Assembly (NCBI GenBank): GCA_017958845.1
Contig: JAGDBW010000001.1
Location: forward strand, 1-6,610
DNA length: 6,610 nucleotides
Source of the DNA: Clostridia bacterium
GTDB lineage: Bacteria; Bacillota; Clostridia; Oscillospirales; CAG-272
Reading direction: 5' to 3'
The position numbers and the translations under genes were made by a program. Position 1 is the first letter of the stretch. Each line of letters starts with the position of its first letter. Shown one piece after another: positions 4,057 to 6,610 of this stretch. The notes under the pieces were generated by a model. The model made no database searches. It saw only the letters and a list, made by a program, of their open reading frames with translations, and was not told the DNA's origin.

Positions 4057-6072
4057 TTACTGCTGCCGCATGCCGATGTAGCCGGGGATATAGTAGTATT
4101 CCACGCCGTAGGGGGGCAGGTCGCGGGGCAGCAGCTTGCGCTCGCAACCGTTCTGCACCTCGCGCACGGCGTAGATGAACTGGTGGTGCGGGCCGCCGCC
4201 CTGGGTGCGCAGGAACACAAAGGCCGACGAATCCTCGACCTCGACGCACGGCGTGCCGTCGTCGGTGCCGATGGTCGCGTCGCCGCAGATCACCTCGCCC
4301 CGGCTGCCGGAGCGGAAGGTAAAGCCGCGGCCGGCCGGGCCTTCGGTCTTAAAGCCGTAGATCCACATATCGGTCCCCTCCTCGGCCAGACTGTTGTGCG
4401 CCGAGCGTTCGGGGTTGTACTGGCGCGCCCAGACGGTCTGGCCGCGGAAGTGGAAGCAGGGGGTCGCGCCGTAGCCGATGCCGCCGAACACACCCATGGT
4501 GGAGGCGACGTTCTCCAGCCACACGCGGGAGCCGGGCACAGTGTTGTAGTAAAAGGCGCCGGTCTGCACGTGCACGTCGCTGATCGCCAGATCCCGCCGC
4601 GCGCTGTGCCGGATAAAGCGCAGATAGCCGTAGAACTTTTCAAAGACAAAAGCGTCGTCGAGGTACAAAATCCCGTCCGAGTCCTCCTCGATCACAAACA
4701 GGCCCTTGTCCTTTTCTTCCGCAAAGGCGGGGTCCAGCACAAAGTCGCAGTACATAAAGTTGACCGCTTTGACCGACGCGGGGATCGGGATCTCGCCGCT
4801 GACCTTGTACTGCCCTTCGCCAAAGACGATATACTCCTTGCCCGACTTCATGGCGGCGCGGATGGCGTCGGTGCTGTCGGTCAGCCCGTCGCCCACGGCG
4901 CCGTAGTCGTCCACCTCGGCGACGATCGAGCGGTCGCCGTTCCACTCATAGCGGGGCTGGGGTTCTTTGGGTAGTTCCAGATAGGTCTGTTTGACCGGAA
5001 AGAGGGCGTAGGGGTGGTCGCAGGAGTTGTACTCCTCCCACGCGCCGTCGCCGCACAGCACCGTCTCGTAGGCGTTGACCACCGCTTGCGAAAAACCCCG
5101 GGCGGAAAAATGCCGCAGGTAGGTGCAGGAGCAGCGGGTGGAGACCGCCGTGCCGCCGCGCGGGCCGAGGTGTTCCATCTCGACGTTGACCAGCGACACC
5201 GCCGTTTGGTTAAAGGCGTGGACGGCCGTCCCGTAGGTGCGCAGGACGGCGTCGTGCAGACCCACGATGCCCGCCTCGGAGAAGAGCGCGCAGCCGAGGA
5301 CGTTGTCCATCTCGACCCGCTCAAACGCGCGGGAGTGGCCGTTGCCGGTCGAGTAGATGCCGTAGGTAAAGCCGTCGATCTTGAGGTTGTACGTATAGTT
5401 TTCCTGACACAGGTCCATCATCAGCGCCGCGTAGCCGCGGTGGGCGGGGTCGGAGGAGCGGATGGTGACGTTCATGATCTTGCCGGTATTGGCCGAATGG
5501 AAGCGCAGGCCGACCGCGCCGGGGTTGCCCGAGCCGGTATCGAGCGTGATGTTCTCAAAGGAGTTCATCATGTTGACGTTGGAGCCGTTGGTCCGGCAAA
5601 AACTCACCATCGGGCGGCACTCCCCGTGGCGGAACAGCCGGCAGTTGTCGGCGAGGTGAATGGTGACCCGGTCCTCCGCTTCGCCCAAAAAGTGAATGAA
5701 GCGGTTGAGGTCCGAGCTGGGTTTGTCGTTGATCAGATTGACCAGATTGTCCAGCGAATAAGTGACGGTGTCGGAGATCAGATACGTCCCGGCCGGAAAG
5801 TAGAGGATGCGCGCCGGGGGCGGATCTTCGGGAAAGATGACCGTGGGCACGCCGCCCATCTTGCGGTTTTCAAAACCGATGCGGAAGTTGTCGCGCGGGT
5901 CGTCGAGAAGTTTTTGCCGGATCTTCCGCACCCCTTCGACCTCCCGTGCGAGGATATCGTCGAGAGCCCGGCACAGCGCCTCGGTGCAGTCCTCCCGGCC
6001 CGTCGGGTCGGCCGAATAGGGGGGTTTTGTCACATCGACGACGATCTTGTTCTTTTCGCTGATATACAGCAT
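4057..6072 (-). CDS. Twin pectate-lyase-like (right-handed beta-helix) protein, cytoplasmic by sequence
   Basis: The protein has 671 residues and two successive starts typical of Pectate_lyase_3-type beta-helices. The first is VVDVTKPPYSADPTGREDC (11-29) with RILYFPAGTYLISDTV (88-103). The second is VDDYGAVGDGLTDSTDAIRA (387-406) with YIVFGEGQYKVSGEIPIP (414-431). Between and after them are irregular Asn/Gly/Val-rich strand repeats such as SFENITLDTGSGNPGAVGL (171-189) and VWLENVAS (517-524). Two beta-helices in one chain resemble the fold of GH55 glucanases, and VWARQYNPE (547-555) is a conspicuous conserved-looking motif. I cannot assign catalytic residues or a substrate: it could be a polysaccharide lyase, a glycosidase or a non-enzymatic binder. 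The start ATG 6072-6070 has GGAGG five bases upstream and a promoter at 6130-6158. It has no signal peptide and is Cys-rich (about 16), both consistent with the cytosol. It stands alone, convergent with the transporter. Confidence 0.88.
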   Translation of the reverse strand: MLYISEKNKIVVDVTKPPYSADPTGREDCTEALCRALDDILAREVEGVRKIRQKLLDDPRDNFRIGFENRKMGGVPTVIFPEDPPPARILYFPAGTYLISDTVTYSLDNLVNLINDKPSSDLNRFIHFLGEAEDRVTIHLADNCRLFRHGECRPMVSFCRTNGSNVNMMNSFENITLDTGSGNPGAVGLRFHSANTGKIMNVTIRSSDPAHRGYAALMMDLCQENYTYNLKIDGFTYGIYSTGNGHSRAFERVEMDNVLGCALFSEAGIVGLHDAVLRTYGTAVHAFNQTAVSLVNVEMEHLGPRGGTAVSTRCSCTYLRHFSARGFSQAVVNAYETVLCGDGAWEEYNSCDHPYALFPVKQTYLELPKEPQPRYEWNGDRSIVAEVDDYGAVGDGLTDSTDAIRAAMKSGKEYIVFGEGQYKVSGEIPIPASVKAVNFMYCDFVLDPAFAEEKDKGLFVIEEDSDGILYLDDAFVFEKFYGYLRFIRHSARRDLAISDVHVQTGAFYYNTVPGSRVWLENVASTMGVFGGIGYGATPCFHFRGQTVWARQYNPERSAHNSLAEEGTDMWIYGFKTEGPAGRGFTFRSGSRGEVICGDATIGTDDGTPCVEVEDSSAFVFLRTQGGGPHHQFIYAVREVQNGCERKLLPRDLPPYGVEYYYIPGYIGMRQQ

Positions 6073-6129
6073 GGCGTCCTCCGTCCCCGCTCCGCTCCCG
6101 TCGAGCGGGCGTATCGTATTCTTTTTTTC

Positions 6130-6158
6130 ATTGTACCACATCCGCGCGCACAAAACAA
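6130..6158 (-). promoter_or_regulatory. Promoter of the beta-helix gene
   Basis: On the minus strand TACAAT (6135-6130) has an extended -10 TG at 6138-6137. TTGTTT (6158-6153) lies 17 bp upstream. Transcription would begin near 6123, about 50 bases before the ATG at 6072. This placement rules out an upstream in-frame start at 6282, because the promoter lies inside that extension. Confidence 0.65.
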
Positions 6159-6205
6159 CCGCGCCGACGCTTTTTTTGTCCGGCCGTCGGCGCGGCGTTT
6201 TTTTT
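6159..6205 (+). terminator. Large hairpin with T-tract in the divergent promoter region
   Basis: CCGCGCCGACG (6159-6169) pairs with CGTCGGCGCGG (6185-6195), an 11-bp perfect stem with a 15-base loop. Two bases later come eight Ts (6198-6205). On the plus strand this has terminator form, but no plus-strand gene lies upstream. It may block antisense transcripts from the beta-helix gene from entering the small membrane protein gene. As DNA, it lies between the two divergent promoters and directly abuts the -35 of the minus-strand one. Confidence 0.5.
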
Positions 6206-6235
6206 GCTTTTTTTCGTATTTTTTTAAAAAAACCG

Positions 6236-6264
6236 TTGCCCGCGCCCGCCAAAAATGCTAAAAT
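6236..6264 (+). promoter_or_regulatory. Promoter of the small membrane protein gene
   Basis: TTGCCC (6236-6241), a 17-bp spacer and TAAAAT (6259-6264), with an extended -10 TG at 6256-6257. Directly upstream, T-tracts at 6198-6205, 6208-6214 and 6219-6225 are about 10-11 bp apart centre to centre, followed by an A-tract at 6226-6232. This fits an UP element or bent DNA. The expected start is near 6271. Confidence 0.7.
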
Positions 6265-6305
6265 GAAAACAGAACATTTCAAAAAAACACGAAAGGAGTC
6301 CCGTC

Positions 6306-6530
6306 ATGGCTGCCAAAAACGATTACTTTGGTCTCCCGTACATCGTCTCCCTGATCCTCGCCTTCTTTTTCGGTCCTATTTTGGGTATTATCGTTCGCTT
6401 TATGGAAGGCAAGATGGTGGCCGGTATCGTCCGTCTGATCGTCACCATCACCGGCGTCGGCGCTATCGTCCTGTGGATCATCGACTTTGTCTGCATGATC
6501 ATCAAAAAATCCATCTGGCGCGCCCTTTGA
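6306..6530 (+). CDS. Small two-helix membrane protein, function unknown
   Basis: The protein has 74 residues. After a short polar start (MAAKNDYFGLP) come two hydrophobic segments. Residues about 11-31 (PYIVSLILAFFFGPILGIIV) form the first and about 38-65 (AGIVRLIVTITGVGAIVLWI and following) the second. A loop with Arg31-Glu34-Gly-Lys36 joins them, and the C-terminus is basic (IIKKSIWRAL). A hairpin topology with both ends on the same side is expected; Lys66, Lys67 and Arg72 suggest that side is cytoplasmic. GAAAGGAG (6291-6298) lies seven bases before the ATG, an ideal ribosome binding site. A dedicated promoter upstream and a strong terminator just downstream make it a single-gene unit, probably well expressed. 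It resembles small membrane proteins I associate with Firmicutes, but I know of no assigned function. Confidence 0.9.
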   Translation: MAAKNDYFGLPYIVSLILAFFFGPILGIIVRFMEGKMVAGIVRLIVTITGVGAIVLWIIDFVCMIIKKSIWRAL

Positions 6531-6541
6531 TCCCAAAGGGC

Positions 6542-6573
6542 AAAAAAACCGCTGCCCGAGGCAGCGGTTTTTT
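6542..6573. terminator. Bidirectional intrinsic terminator after the small membrane protein gene
   Basis: CCGCTGCC (6549-6556) pairs with GGCAGCGG (6560-6567) around a CGA loop. The stem is extended by an A-run (6542-6548) opposite a T-run (6568-6573). It begins 12 bases after the stop codon and works in both orientations. Confidence 0.92.
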
Positions 6574-6610
6574 GCTTTGTTCTCTCCCCGCAGCGGGGAC
6601 GCACGGCAAA

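Noticed and set aside
5014..6261. 415-codon plus-strand open frame opposite the beta-helix gene
   Set aside because: Antisense shadow. The minus strand carries two recognisable beta-helix start motifs, a ribosome binding site and a promoter.
6073..6282. Upstream extension of the beta-helix gene to an ATG at 6282, beginning with a hydrophobic, signal-like stretch
   Set aside because: It would contain the gene's own promoter (6130-6158) and the inter-promoter hairpin, has no ribosome binding site, and is Lys/Arg-rich after the hydrophobic part. The ATG at 6072 has GGAGG five bases upstream.
6586..6598. Small hairpin CCCCG/CGGGG near the right edge
   Set aside because: Only 5 bp with a 3-base loop and no T-run. 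The window ends before its context can be judged.

Overview
The window looks like chromosome from a high-GC member of the Clostridia, probably a gut Oscillospiraceae/Christensenellales-type organism. The basis is G+C-rich coding sequence, AAAGGAG-type ribosome binding sites, short A/T-rich promoter islands close to the sigma-A consensus, compact terminators, and protein sequences typical of anaerobic Firmicutes. The lineage is an inference; there is no rRNA or marker gene to prove it.

Layout. (1) Positions 1-493, minus strand: the N-terminal 164 codons of an ABC-F ATPase that runs off the left edge, with its own promoter at 539-567. (2) About 494-1010: a G+C-rich intergenic stretch without a credible gene. 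It holds a 22-bp tandem repeat (3.6 copies) and a duplicated block of about 47 bp that looks like a broken terminator. (3) 1027-3855, plus strand: a three-gene polar amino acid ABC uptake operon (lipoprotein substrate-binding protein, permease, ATPase) behind a near-consensus promoter, ended by a bidirectional terminator at 3962-3996. (4) 4057-6072, minus strand: a 671-residue protein with two successive pectate-lyase-like beta-helix starts and no signal peptide. (5) 6073-6305: a divergent promoter region with a large hairpin and helically phased T-tracts. (6) 6306-6530, plus strand: a 74-residue two-helix membrane protein with its own promoter and a terminator at 6542-6573.

How the genes work together. 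The SBP captures an amino acid outside the membrane. The HEQRO-type permease forms the channel, probably as a homodimer because only one permease is present, and the ATPase drives import. The ABC-F gene, the beta-helix gene and the small membrane protein gene appear to be separate transcription units with no evident link to the transporter.

Most notable: the substrate-binding protein appears to be a natural circular permutation. The segment that normally ends a type 3 (GlnH-like) binding protein lies at its N-terminus, and the protein stops exactly where that segment would normally begin. The ATPase of the same operon has an insertion of about 31 residues (basic, then proline-rich) between Q-loop and signature motif, plus a Thr/Pro-rich N-terminal extension. 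Its only good Shine-Dalgarno sequence is separated from the start codon by a GC hairpin.
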